From Quillaja saponaria (Eukaryota > Streptophyta > Magnoliopsida > Fabales > Quillajaceae), in contig CM055617.1 of the NCBI GenBank assembly GCA_029379385.1, positions 15,570,679 through 15,634,678 on the forward strand: a DNA stretch of 64,000 nucleotides, written 5' to 3'. Below, in pieces: positions 12,424 through 24,899 of this stretch (position 1 is the first letter of the stretch; every line of letters begins with the position of its first letter). Under the pieces are notes generated by a model. The model was not told the DNA's origin. It ran no database searches and saw only the letters and a list, made by a program, of their open reading frames with translations. The position numbers and the translations under genes were made by a program.

Positions 12424-15400
12424 ATGGCAGAAAACAACCTTCCCAACATCCCAAGGGGACATTCTTTGGAACAAGCTCAGATAATGGGAATTCAACGAAA
12501 CCAAGAAGGATGAGAGATCAATTGGAGCAATTAGCACAAGAAATTGAAAGAATGACTATTCAAGTACCACAACCACGCATTCCTCAAGAACCAAGAAGGG
12601 TTGACTATGATGAAAATGTAGAGAGTGGAGATGAGCAGCCAAGGTAAGTAACGTAGTAGTAGGAATTTGAAAACAACATCAAGATGAGGAAATGCCAACT
12701 TGCTACCCTTGAATTCACAGATTATGTAAATTTATGGTGGGAAAACTTAAAGGCGCAACGAAGGAGAGATGGAGAAGAAGAAGTTAGAAGTTTGAGACTT
12801 ATGAAGGGACTCTTGCACAAACTGTTTTGTTCCTGAATACTATAGGTAAGAACTATACCTTAAAATGTAGAATCTTAAACAAGGAGGGATGTGTGTTGAA
12901 GATTATGTTAAAGAATTTGAAATGTTAATGATGAGATGTGAGTTACAAGAGCCTCAAGAGAAAACTATTGTAAGGTTCTTAGGAGGACTACATAGGAAAA
13001 TTGCTAATACAGTGAAATTGTAACCTTATATGTTCCTAGAAGATATGATTAAGCTTGTTGTTAGGGTGCACAGATAGCATAAATAGGAAGCAAATAGGAA
13101 AGTGTGTCATGACCATCTTATAATAAAACCCCTAAATACAACCTCTTTATTCCCAAAGGCTGCTTTAAAAAAGAGTGAACAATAGAAGGAAATAAGGGAC
13201 TTCTAACAAATAGATGGATTCATCCAAAAGAAAGGAAAAAAATATAAGATGTAAAGACCAATAAGAGAAGCCGAGAAGTCAAATGTTTCAAGTGTCATGG
13301 CGTTGGACACATTGCTTCTAAATGTCCAAATAGAAGGGTGATGATCATTTAGGGAGTACAAGGAAAGGTTGAAAGTAAGGATGAATTAATAGTAGAGGAA
13401 GAGGAATATGAGTGTTTGGAAGAAGGTAATGTGGAGTATGCTGATAAGGGAAGAAATACTTGTAATTCAGCGAATTCTGAATTTACAAGCAAAGGTGCAT
13501 GATGACCAGCATGAGAACATATTCCATTCTAGGTGTATGATTGGTGGAAAGGTGTGTGGTGTCATTATAGATGGAGGGAGTTACACTAATGTTGCTTCCA
13601 ATACATTGGTAGGGGAAACTCAATCTGAAAACAATATATCATCCTCACCCATATAAGCTGTAGTGGTTAAATGACCAAGGAGAGGTTCACGTTACCAAAT
13701 AGGTTCTTGTGTCATTTTCTATTAGGAAAACCTATAAAGATGAAGTAGTGTGTGATGTGGTACCAACTGAATGCAAGCCACTTACTCTTGGAAAAGCCGT
13801 GGCAGTATGATAGGAGAGATTATGCATGACAGGTTTAAGAACACTTATTCCATCACCAAAGATGAGAAAAAAAAAATTACTTTAGTACCTCTTAGTCCTC
13901 AACAAGTGCTAAAAAATCAATTGGTTAGTAAGAAGAAAAAGGAAAATTTCTTTGTAACTAAAGGTGAAGTGGAGAAGGCTTTGTGCAAATGCAGTCTGAT
14001 ACTAATGCTGGTAGTGAAGGAAGCATTGTCAAGTAAGGAAATGTCTTTTCCTCCACTAGTTAAGGGGCTACTTGAAGAATTTGCTAATTTATGTCCAAAA
14101 GATTTACTAAGGGAATTACCACCGATTAGAGGAATTGAGCATCAAATTAATCTCGTACCAGGTGTTGCCCTACCAAATAGACCAGCATATAGATGTAATC
14201 TGGAGGAGGCCAAGGAATTGCAACGCCAAGTGAATGAATTGCTAGAAAAGGGATTTCTGAAAGAATTAATGAGTCCTTGCTCAATACCAGCCTTGTTAGT
14301 GCTAAAGAAAGATGGAATGATAAGAATGTGCGTGGATGGCCTAGCTATAAATAAAATTACAATGAAGTATCGTTACCCTATTCCAAGGCTTGATGAACTA
14401 CATAGTTCCAAAATATTTTCAAAGGTTGATCTCAAAAGTGGTTATCATTAGATTCAGATGAAGGAGGGAAATGAATGGAAGATTGCTTTCAAAACCAAGT
14501 ATGGGTTTATGCCAGTTGGTTTGTCAAAAGCCCCAAGTACCTTCATGCATCTGATGAATCCTGTACTTATGTAAGTTTATTGAAAAATTTGTGGTAGGTT
14601 TACTTTGATGACATTCTAATATATAGAAAGGGTTTTGAAGAACATGTGGAGCATCTCAAGAAGGTATTTGAAGTATTATGAAAAGAAAAATTGTTTAGCA
14701 ACCTCAAGAAGTGTCAATTTTGCTAGGACCTGAGTTTACTTTCTTGGTTATGTGATTACTCAACATGGGATTGAAGTTGATGAGGAGAAAGTAAGAGCAA
14801 TTAAGGAATGGCCTATTCCTACTACCATTTATGAGGTAAGGAATTTTCATAGGCTAGCATCCTTCTATAAGAGATTTGTGAAGAATTTCAGTAGTATCCT
14901 TGGACCTTTAACTAATTGCATCAAGAAAGGGAATGAATTCAAATGGAATGAGGCTTCCCAAAGGAGCTTTGAACTCATTAAAGAGAAACTGTGTTCAAGC
15001 ACTTATTTTAGCTTTTCTTGATTTCTCTAAGACTCTTCAAATAGAATGTGATGCATTCGGAGTAGGGATTGGAGTTGTACTCATGAAAGAGAAGCATCCC
15101 ATAGTTTTATTTCAGTGAAAAGTTAAGTGGTGCAAGTTTGAATTATTCAACTTATGGCTAGGAGTTTCATGCTTTGATTAGAGGCCTTACAGACTTAGGA
15201 ACACTACTTGTTGTCCAAGGAGTTTGTCAGTCACACGGATCATGAGTCGCTTAAGCATCTAAAGTGACAAAGTAAACTAAGCAAAAGACATGCTAGATGG
15301 GTGGCGTATTCAAAGATTTTTCCCTATGTGATTAAATACAAAAAAGGAGACACTAATGTGGTAACATACGCCTTATCAAGAAGGCATGCTCTGATTTCAA

Positions 15401-16882
15401 TATTGAATGCTAAACTGATGGGGTCAAATTGATTACTAGCCAATATACTGAAGATCCAGATTTTTCTACAATATACATAGCTTGTGAAAAAAAGGGTTGG
15501 ATTCTACAAACATGAGGAATATTTATTCAAAGGTTCCAAACTTTGTATTCCTCTTTGTTCTCTTAGAGAATTGTTGGTAAGAGAAGCATATGGTGGTGGT
15601 TTGGCTGGACATTTTGATGAGAATAAGACAGTAAATATGATCAAAGAACAATTCCATTGGCCTAGGTTGATAAGGATGTGCATCGGGTGATAGAAAGATG
15701 TGTAACTTGCAAGAAAATGAAGAGCAAAGTTGCACATGGGTTGTATATGCCTATACCTGTTCTTGATCAGATATGGATTGACTTAAGTATGGATTTCGTG
15801 CTTGGATTACCACAAACTCATAGGGGAAAGGATTCAGTTTTAGCGGGTGTAGATCGTTTTTCCAAAATGTCGCACTTCATTCCATGTCACAAAACTAATG
15901 ATGCCTTGCATATAGTAAATTTGTTCTTTTGAGAAATTAGTGAGACTACATGGAATTCCAAAGATTATTGTATTAGACCGAGTTGCTAAGTTTCTAAGTT
16001 TATTTTTGGAAGACTTTGTGGAAAAAGTTAAGAACAATATTGCTATTTAGCATGAATTGTCATCCTCAAACTGATGGACAAATTGAAGTGGTAAATCAAA
16101 CATTTTCTTCTTTACTTAGAACTGTTATTAACAAGAATCTGAAGAATTGGGGTGAATGTTTGCCATTTGTTGAGTTTGCTTTTAATATAAGTGTTCATAG
16201 TACTACTAAACACTCTCCTTTTAAGGTAGTTTATGGACTTAATCCCATCACACCACTTGATTTAGCACCCATTTCAACCAGTGAGAGATTATACTTAGAT
16301 GGAAAGAAAAAGGCTGAAATGATCCAAACGTTGCTTAAGGATGTGAAATAGCAAATAGAAAAGAAAAATTCATCCTATGAAAAGGCAGTAAACAAGAAGA
16401 GGAAACAAATTTAGTTCATTCCAGGAGATCTTGTGTGGATTCATCTTTAGAAAGAAAGGTTTCCCAGCAAAAAGAAATCAAAATTATTGTCTAGAGCTGA
16501 AGGTCCATTCAAGGTGTTAAGAAAAGTGAATGATAATGCTTACAAGATTGATTTGCCGGGTGGGTACAATATTTTAGCAACATTCAATGTAAGGGATTCA
16601 ACTTCTTATTTGGAAGATAATGAAGAGCTGGATTTGAGGACAAATCCTTTTCAACTCGAGGAATATTATGTGCATCATGAAAACAATGAACAAAACCAAT
16701 CAGCACCTATTTTTGGGCCAATTACTTGTTCAATAGCCCAAAAGCTTCAAGCAACTCTTGTTATGTTTTTCAAAGAAAATTTAGCCCATTTGGAGTACTT
16801 AGAAGAAGAATCTATAAAGCCCAAGCCCAGTTGGAAAACTCTAATTAGATGCACCACAAATGACCCACAAAATAAAGCATAA
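12424..16882 (+). pseudogene. Degenerate gag-pol of gypsy element 1
   Basis: Gag begins at ATG 12424 and shifts frame near 12510. A CX2CX4HX4C zinc knuckle (CFKCHGVGHIASKC) lies at about 13284-13327. The protease motif near 13565 reads IIDGG where DSG or DTG is usual. Reverse transcriptase spans about 14080-14690, with LLVLKKDG, SKVDLKSGY, a stop at 14449, and YFDDILIY near 14607. RNase H covers about 15020-15400 and is badly broken. The integrase zinc region (HHCC) is at about 15590-15720, and its catalytic core and HPQTDGQ motif run from about 15760 to 16300. The C-terminal segment continues into the right LTR, with a [12 protein letters not shown] stretch. Repeated stops show it cannot make a working polyprotein. 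Confidence 0.85.
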
Positions 16883-17372
16883 AGAAGTTAAAAGTGTTTT
16901 TAATGAAGGGGCATAAATTTTAGAGAAAAATTGAAGAGTTCTTTTAAGTTTCCAAGTCAGATTTCTTTTTTTAAAGTATAATTATGTTTTTTAAGTCTGA
17001 TTATATTGTTCTTAGTCAAAATATAGTTTCCTAGTCTAATTTTTGTTTTTAATAAATACTAGTTTTGTAAGGGTCTTTTACCTATTCCAAGAGGGATGTT
17101 CTTGGCTTTAAAAGTCAATATTTTGTTAAAGGAATGCTTAGTTAAGTTAAAATGAAATTTGGCTAATGCCTTTTCACTATTCTCTTATCTAAGTTTACGC
17201 TTAGTAGCGAGACCTTGATTCTTATCTCTCTCCCTTTCTTTTCTAGAGTGTGGCGAATCAAACCTAGTTCTTCTTGAGTGTGGCGTGTAAACTTATCATT
17301 CAAGATTACTAATTCTTTTTTTTATTATTATTTAAATTTTTATTTCCAAAATTTATTCTAGGGTGCATATCA
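16666..17372 (+). repeat. Right LTR of gypsy element 1
   Basis: Direct repeat of the left LTR, longer by about 70 bp, ending GCATATCA just before the GAAGT duplication. Its first ~215 bp also form the open C-terminus of the pol frame (to 16882). The matching part of the left LTR has the homologous reading ([17 protein letters not shown]). Confidence 0.88.
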
Positions 17373-17377
17373 GAAGT

Positions 17378-18429
17378 CTAAGAAAGGATTATAGTTTAGT
17401 TTCTATCATCTAAAAATAAATAAATAAAATGTAAATAGTAGTGCAAGTTTGCCATGGGAAAAATATTACCTTGTCTATTATCAAATGTTCAGAACATAAT
17501 GTACTCATCACCAGTCTATACTATTAATTTAATGAAACACAACTCTTTGAATTTTAAATATATTGGCAGCTTCTTGAAAGAAATTATTGAAATACAATAA
17601 TTAGCACATAAGTCTTACATATATGCTTATGATCCTCTCCCTAAACAATATGCCTTTGACTCTATCACTTCTATTCGCTTCTCCTATTACAAGGCTTAAT
17701 CTCAAGGAAACAATATTATTTTATCAAAGGTATAATGTAAATTTATGATCAATTTAATGTTAAAATTAGTATAATGTATAAAAAAAAGGGTCAGAGAGAG
17801 TTTACCTTGGAGTCTTAGGCTTCTATATATAATGAAAAGTTGTGGCTGTGACAAGTCTCAGAGGCTATCATGCTGTGTGTCGCTGTTGGATTGAATGTGA
17901 CTAGTTATGTATTAACACTTGGAATCCATATATAAACTCCCTGAAAATTAATGGCATAACTATAAATTTATAATCCTAATAAAACTAAGAAACTAGTTGT
18001 AATACTAAATGAAACAAATAACAAAAGGACACAACAACCCTGATGCTTAAATATATGCCTAAAATAAAACTTGATTAAATGCTTGATTGATAGTCCTTTG
18101 TCATTCTCATCTGGTAGAAAAGAATGCAACTTGGGAGAACATTGTTGCAGATACAATTCTAATAGATTTGGTGCCTAAAGAAGTTAAATCATCCTCAGTA
18201 ATCCATGAAATATCAAAAGGTGGTCAGTTTCAGCACGAAAACTGCCTATAACCCCATGACAAGAGCCAACAAATTCATCAAAAAGAATGGCCTCAATCTG
18301 CTCCCTCTTTATGGGAACTGTGGAAGTTTAGGTATGGTAGAACTTGTGGAAGCACTAGCAAACAAATTAGAAGTCTTAAATTTTCCTTGGTAAAGGTCAA
18401 GTCCTAAATATTGAAAATAGGATTAAGTT
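17378..18429. other. Intergenic, no gene recognised
   Basis: AT-rich DNA with stops in all frames. Short frames at 17968-18156 and 18205-18393 have no domain. Confidence 0.4.
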
Positions 18430-19050
18430 TAATATGATCAACCAACTCAAGCCTTTATGCATTCAATCCAAGGTTTTGAATAATGGTGTAGGGCCAATGA
18501 ACCGTGCATGCAATTTAGGGTTAGATGCATGTGATAAATGTTCAGGATAAATATGAACAATGACATTGTCACCAACATTACAATTTTTAGCTTTATTATT
18601 TACATTAACATGTAATTTGTAATCAACATTACTTATTGTAATTTTTCGACAGATCTTAGCAAACAATTCATGGATATGGTGAGTAAAAGATTCGGCAAGT
18701 GAATAGATATGAGCAACAAGGGGCATGAAAACTAGATCATTAGGGGTACAAGATTTACAAAGGATCTTTTGTCGGTGGACCTATTCACTGATTTATTATA
18801 GGAAAGTTCTACAGTATGAAGCACTAAGTCTCAATTGCCTAACTTCGCACCCACAACACAAGTAAGCAAATAACCTAAACAACGATTAACTATTTCAATT
18901 TGGCCATATGTCTTCGGATGAAAAGATGAAGAAAACTCCAAATTACTACCAAACATTTTTCAAAGTGACTTCCAAAAGTAACTAATGAAATTTCCAAAAG
19001 ATTGACATCTAGCAATGCATCACGACCACCCAAGAACAAGCGAAGTTAAG
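18430..19050 (-). pseudogene. Antisense Ty3-gypsy integrase fragment
   Basis: On the minus strand, from about 19000 down to 18780, the translation resembles the integrase block that ends in an HPxTxGQxExVNR motif (here HPKTYGQIEIVNR), then WDLVLHTVE-like and YNKSVNRST segments with a stop. It continues at 18726-18463 with an HIHELFAKICRKI stretch and an NVGDNVIVHIYPEHL segment equivalent to the NxGDxVMVRxRPERFP block of gypsy integrase C-termini. No LTRs were found beside it, so it is an isolated remnant, from a different lineage than either complete element here. Confidence 0.75.
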
Positions 19051-20689
19051 ATTATTGATCAAATCTTTCAGTACTTGGTTACTGTGTAATTCAATCATTT
19101 CATCAAACATATCCTGAGATAAACATAAGGCATGGACTCTAGTGTAAAACCTATCTTTGTTTAAATCCAATAGTACTTGAAAACAAGTTTACGTTTTGTT
19201 CCTCAAAGATATGTAAGAAAACACTTTTCTTAATCTTTCACTTTGCACAAATTCCCAAAACAAGATATACTTGTCTCAAGAGACCATAGGATATTTGTTC
19301 TCTTTAGTAAGGATGATGAATTCTTTATCTATCATTCATCTGCCTTCATATGCTTCACTACATGTCTAATAATCATCCATCTATTATCCTTATTGCAGGA
19401 TAAGAGGAATCACATCAAAACACATAGATTGACATATAAGATAATAAGATAATCTCAAGTGAAAAGATCACTTACATTACCAACACTTTGAAAACTTCCA
19501 TTAACATGTGAGTAATGAATCCAAATGCTGGGTTAATTCAATGTACATGTTCAACTAACAAGCACCCATATATTTGTTTTAGCTTCACTGTGTTTGTAGT
19601 TTATAAGATCATTACGCTCTTTATAAATGAATGACATAACATATGCTAGTATCGATGAATCATCAATGTCCTTAGTCTTGGTGATTTGTTGATTGGGAAT
19701 ACTTTTAGAATAATACTTTATGTATGTCATATCTCACAATTATGATCAACATCGTAATTATGTATACAAAATATTTATGTATCACAATTATATGCATTAA
19801 ATACAAATAAAGTGTCATTACAACCAACCTATTGATTGACTCTTGGACCCTTGCTAACAAGAGAATATATAGTAGTTCACCAAAACCTGTTATGTCCACT
19901 CCCCAACTCCAATTGGGATTTCACTATGAAGGATTTAGAAGATCGCACAACACCTCCACTTCTGAAATGCAACTTGACTCATCTTACAGGACTTAGTTAA
20001 TCCTAGATAAATTATAGTTCTTTGCTAGGCCTAATTAAATAATAGGATTTAGTCAAACCTTCAACAATTAAATTGCAGGGCTCAGTCAAACCTTACACCA
20101 AGCTGAACTTTACCAAGCCTAACACCTACTCTAGGTTCTCACATGTGATTTCCTCAATAATACAAATATAGGTGTAAGTACTATTTTGCTTAACCACTGA
20201 GATACAATGTATTTTATATATATGAAAGTGTAGGACTTTGTTGAGTAAGTTGACAAAAAGGAAGGGATATGAAAAGTTTAGTCTTTTGTTTTATTGATCT
20301 AGAAGCAGGATGCTGGTAGTGTATGTTTTGGAGTGAAACTCTCTCTCCCACTTATGAAACAAATATTCTTTTATATAACCTAAAGTATGAAAATAGTCAT
20401 TCCTCAGAAAATTAAGACTGTTGTCAAAAGAGTAAAGGAGCAACGAGCATAATTTCCCTTTCTTCTAATAAGTTTCCCTTTAAGAACAAAACTGGAAGGT
20501 TGTATTTATACCTATTCTTTATGAAAATACCGGCATACTTTTTAGTCCTGTTGGCTGATTTGTCTTCTTATGAGTTTTGGTGGGAAAAGAATACGTTTGA
20601 AGTTTTCTCAGTTGAGAAAGAAGACGAATTTTTGATGTTTCTTCTAAAATGATGTCTTAGGGATCAAGTCACAAGACTTTGGTTAATGG
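19051..20689. other. Intergenic, no gene recognised
   Basis: I see no coding domain. Words like CAGTCAAACCTTACAC near 20080 recur loosely, but I could not define a repeat unit. It may be further decayed retrotransposon. Confidence 0.35.
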
Positions 20690-21630
20690 AATTCAATTGA
20701 TAACTTCAGCTGATTGAATTATAAATAAAATGTTCATTTTAATCTAGTGGTATAACGACCCAATTGATGAAAATTCAGTTGTTAGAGTTTAGGTTGACCA
20801 TAGTTCAACTGATTGACTCCAGAAGTCTTTCTTTGATATAAGCTTATCTTTTTTGGCTGAAAGCTGTAGCTTACTTTATGAGATAATATATTTAGTTGAT
20901 TTTTTAGATGATTAGCTATAGTAAAACTATGTGTTTTGATCTTGATTCATTCATTGTGTTAGTTCAGTTAATAGATTGATGACTTCAGGTAATATCTTCA
21001 ACTGACTTGAATATAGATGAAATGATATTGTATTGATACATAACTAACTAATTGATCCACTGATAGATTTCCATTAAATTTGATCACTTCAGTTGATATA
21101 TCAACATTAAGCTTAGTTAACAATGTACATGTAATGAAGTTAAGGTAACCAAGTTAGTTTTTCATTGTCAACTGAGCTTAATGTGAATCATACATTAGCT
21201 AAATTGATCAAACTCAATGTAAACTTGTCAATGGATCAATTAGCCACAACGATGTATAAATACCACAACATTTCATCCATAAGAAAGTCAACTGTATATA
21301 TTACCTAAAGACATCAAATAATCAACTGAACCATCATAGTAGATGAATCAAGATCAAAATGCACCATTGGGTTAAGGCATATCAGCAGAAGGAATCAACT
21401 GAAGACTCAAAATCCAGTCAACATAGAACAAAGCGTTTCAAGAATGAATGAAAAGATCAATTGAAGAATATCAGCCTATTATTAAAGAATGTCATCTTGG
21501 ACTTAGTGAACTGATATATGATCAACTGAACTCTAACAACTGAATCTTCATCAACTAAGCCACTAAGCAGCTAGAAGAAAACAAAATGTTTCATTTTCAA
21601 TCCAGTCAGTTAAAGCTATCAACTGAAGCT
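20690..21630. repeat. Long inverted repeat (hairpin-forming)
   Basis: The left arm, about 20690-21125, matches the reverse complement of about 21163-21630, leaving a spacer of about 37 bp. Paired blocks include GTTTTGATCTTGATTCAT-like text (20931 with 21339) and ATTCAGTTGTTAGAGTT (20774 with 21530). Identity by eye is moderate. Both arms are full of TCAACTGA/TCAGTTGA words. Transcription across it would give a long hairpin RNA. It may be a foldback transposon or two LTR pieces joined head to head. Confidence 0.65.
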
Positions 21631-22129
21631 ATGCTAAGAAAAATTCAAACTAGTTCCTTTTGTGCTTATCTCAAATAATAGTCAAAACTTTTCAGTTCAG
21701 TTAAAGGTTGCTTCAGGCTTTCTCAGAGCATTACAATATTGTTTCAAGGTAAAAAGATGACTTTATCAAATGAAATGACATCTTTGCCCATTTCTCCTTT
21801 GATCTATTTGACAATGGTCAAGATCTACTAAGAAACGACTATATTCAAGCTTCAGGCTTTAAAAATGGATTGACAGATTTAGAAGAAGCGTTTAGGTGTG
21901 AGCCTTATTGAAAATCATGCACTGCTAGCATCTTGCTTCAAGATCTAAGAAGTAAAATTTTCATATTCTTATCTCTCAGTCAAATCACTCAGCAAAGCCT
22001 TAAACTTTCTAATCCGTGAGGGAACTTCGTTATTGAGCGAATCTAGTTAAGCACACCCATTCTATGTATTACAATTGTGAACCTAGAACTTAGAGTTAAG
22101 CTCTGTAAAGTTTAACTTGCTCGAGTTTT

Positions 22130-22300
22130 GAAGAAATTATTGGTAGTGGGTGAGAACTGTAATTATGTTAGGTGGTGGCTAAGACCTGTAATTCGACTTG
22201 GTGGTAGCTGAGTCCTATAATTCGACTAGATTTTGGCTTAGATCTATAATCATTAACTACGTTGCTGAGCCCTGTAGTTCAATTGTGAAGGTTTCTAAGC
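22130..22300. repeat. Degenerate tandem repeat (CTGTAATTCGAC-like)
   Basis: A unit resembling GGTGGTAGCTGAGTCCTATA recurs about five times with a period of roughly 30-40 bp and much divergence. Such arrays occur in plant copia LTRs, but no LTR boundary was found here. Confidence 0.45.
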
Positions 22301-22348
22301 ACAATAATTTAGTTAAAATTCTCAAGTCGAGCTTAGAGTGTTGATGCT

Positions 22349-22364
22349 ATTACAAGAAAAACTA
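22349..22364 (+). other. Possible decayed CACTA-type terminus
   Basis: CTATTACAAGAAAAAC resembles the CACTACAAGAAAAA ends of plant CACTA transposons, and is followed by a CTAACTATTACCTACCA-like stretch as in such ends. One base of the diagnostic hexamer differs and no partner end was found. Confidence 0.3.
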
Positions 22365-22509
22365 ACTATTACCTACCAGCTATCACTGACTAACACGGGC
22401 TGATTGGTAAAACCTGTAATTAATGACCAAGCTACCAAAATCCAGCATCATTTCATTACCAACCGTTGGTTGTTAACTTACCAAGATCTCTTTCTGCTGT
22501 TGTTTGGAA

Positions 22510-22652
22510 AGTGCAATTCCATTCCCAGAGCACACAGATTGTCTATATCATTAGGATGTTACAGGCAGTTCTATCAGTTCGACTACACTGAAAGAAGATC
22601 ATCAGATCGTAATGTACTGGCATTTTTTGGGAGTCAAGTATCTAGTGACTAA
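22510..22652 (+). pseudogene. Exon-like terminal coding fragment, unidentified
   Basis: The frame ending at 22652 has coding-like composition (RQFYQFDYTERRSSDRNV, then a short tail and stop). It is followed by AT-rich, 3'-UTR-like DNA with AATAAA at about 22795. I do not recognise the family and found no splice-consistent upstream exon, so it may be a captured fragment or chance. Confidence 0.25.
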
Positions 22653-23039
22653 ATTTGAGAAAATATGAATGTGTTTGATATTTTGCATTCCCTGTGCTAT
22701 GTATTTATTAGTTTTGTATAGATTTGATTGCATAGCATAATGTATTCTTATTCATTTTATACTCTCTGTGTGCATGTCTGTTCTCCGAAGTATCAATAAA
22801 CAGCTTCCTAATTGCATTAAGTTATTTACATTAATTTACAATTTACATTGTCAAATAGAATTTCCAGCCTTTTACTTCATTGGGATGTGTGCAATTATTA
22901 TCGCCAGGTTTTCATGATCCCTTTGAACTGATTTTTCGGTAAGGTAAGTGCACAATTGAGAAAGCAGAGAAAACATTTGTTTTATTATATCAGATCCTTT
23001 AGAATCTGTCTTAATTATTCATGGTCCAGTTATTTGCAG

Positions 23040-23128
23040 AATGCTTACTTTTGTATGACAGATTTGAGCTGTGTAAGGTATTCATGTCAAAGATGAAAGT
23101 TATGTGCAAGGTTCAACATATGAATCCG
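23040..23128 (+). pseudogene. Exon-like fragment, unidentified
   Basis: Between a TTTGCAG acceptor and a GTAATT donor one frame is open for 29 codons (LLLYDRFELCKVFMSKMKV within it). Neighbouring candidate exons did not match in phase. It may belong with the fragment at 22510-22652. Confidence 0.25.
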
Positions 23129-24899
23129 GTAATTTTCTTTTTTTAAATATATTTTTATATACTCTTATGAAGTCACCCATGTCTGCCTCCTATCATTAGC
23201 CTTGGTAAACATGCATTGAGTTAATATATGTTTTAGTCACTTTAAACTTCTTTTATTAATAAAGTTGATTCTACTTCTTTTATGTATTCAATTTTATTCA
23301 TGTGCATTATCTTGTTTATTAACTCTTCATCAATCCCCAAATATTTCATGGCATTGAAACTCCAATTTGTAACTTTAGCTATGGTCTCTATTATATTCTT
23401 ATGTGTGCTTAATTTTTCTGGTTCTTTGCTTAGTTTTCTTAGTATTGATGTTTCAATTATAATTCTATTGCATGTATGAAAGATTCATTGAGTACAGTGC
23501 TTAAAAGACTAAATAGTGTGTATTTTCATGCCAAAGAATATTACTATAAGAGCAGCCATCTATAACCAAGTTATGAATTTCTAAGAGTTAGCCAGTCATT
23601 AAACACCCTAGAATTTCCATGTTTAAGTAAATACTCATACTCATCCTTGTTGCTTTTGGAATTTACAGGATCCGTCCAGGTCAATTTTTTATCTTATGGA
23701 ATACAATCTAAAAAAATCTTTGATGTTGACAAAAATAAGATTCCTTACAATCTAATTATTTATTAAAGAGAAGTTAATTTTTTTTAGATATTGTCAGTGT
23801 CACATGCTTAGTTTTTCATATTGATAGGATCTTAGATTTTTGTTTACTTGTTAATTGATTTAAATGCTATGTGCCTTATGGTGTGTAATGTTTATTGGGA
23901 TATGATGAAATTGATAGGATGATTTTGCTTTCTAAAGGCTTTTGGTCAGGATCAAATGGTTTACAGCAGTTATTAGGTGCTCAATAAAGCTAAAGTGATT
24001 CTTACTTTGAAGTAGTTGCCATTTGGGACAGATTCGGTCTTGGCTCTTCTACAATTTACAACTTAAGATCCATAGTTTCAGATGTGCTTAGTTTGGGTTG
24101 CAATATCTCGTCCATTTCCTTGTCTTGTACTTGCATGCATTTGATCCTTTGAAAGGTAAGAGATCAAGGCCAATTTCCTTAGCCTGTCTAGGAAGGAGGT
24201 CATCTCTATAAATTTAAAACTGGGAATGGTATAGAAGAAACTAGGATATTTTTTGTGATTTAAATACATTTTGGTAGTGATTTTATATTTTCAAATTAAC
24301 TTAAAATACTTTTACGATTTAATGAAAATTGTCAAGTTAAGACCAGCATGCTTTGGTCCTGCAACATTAACTAACTTCAGAAAATAATTGTTTTCAGTGT
24401 GCTAATTGTGAAGTTGTATGCAACGCTAGAAAGTCTATTGAAGATCGTGTATCAAGCAGGATGCTTCCTTGATATGTGACTACTATAATCAGTTTCTTGA
24501 AATAAGAAAATTGGTCTTTTTATGACAATCATGTATTTACGAGAAGCACAAACGCACGTCTTCTCTTCCTAACTTATTTAACATTCTCTTTTTTTATCTC
24601 TCTAGGTGGCTCTCTACTCTCTTCTGTTCCTGTATCATGAAACTTCATTTAAAAACTCTAAATAGGCTTCGTTAAACTGTATCATTATTTTCCTCTTTTT
24701 ATTTAGGATAATTCTCATTCTCCCATTTGTATTCCATTCACTTTCTTTATATATATAGATATAGATATATATCAGGAGGCATGAACTCACAGGCATACAT
24801 GTGGATGCCTTTGTTAGGATTTCCTTGTGTGCATGTTATCTTACTTGTACGCTTGTAAGCTTCAACTAAAACACGCGATGTAATGAAAATTGTAGCCTA

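Larger units (their letters stand above)
11737..17372 (+). mobile_element. Complete, inactivated Ty3-gypsy LTR retrotransposon (CRM-like features)
   Basis: The 5.64-kb element is bounded by direct LTRs at 11737-12373 and 16666-17372 and by GAAGT duplications. The left LTR starts TGATGTGCATC and the right LTR ends GCATATCA; the right LTR's first dinucleotide has mutated to TT. Next to the left LTR is an initiator-Met-type primer site. The interior encodes gag, protease, reverse transcriptase, RNase H and integrase in that order (gypsy order), with many stops and frameshifts. The integrase frame continues past 16666 into the right LTR. Coding sequence overlapping the 3' LTR is known from the plant CRM chromovirus clade, so I favour that assignment, but it is inferred from layout only. 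Confidence 0.88.
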
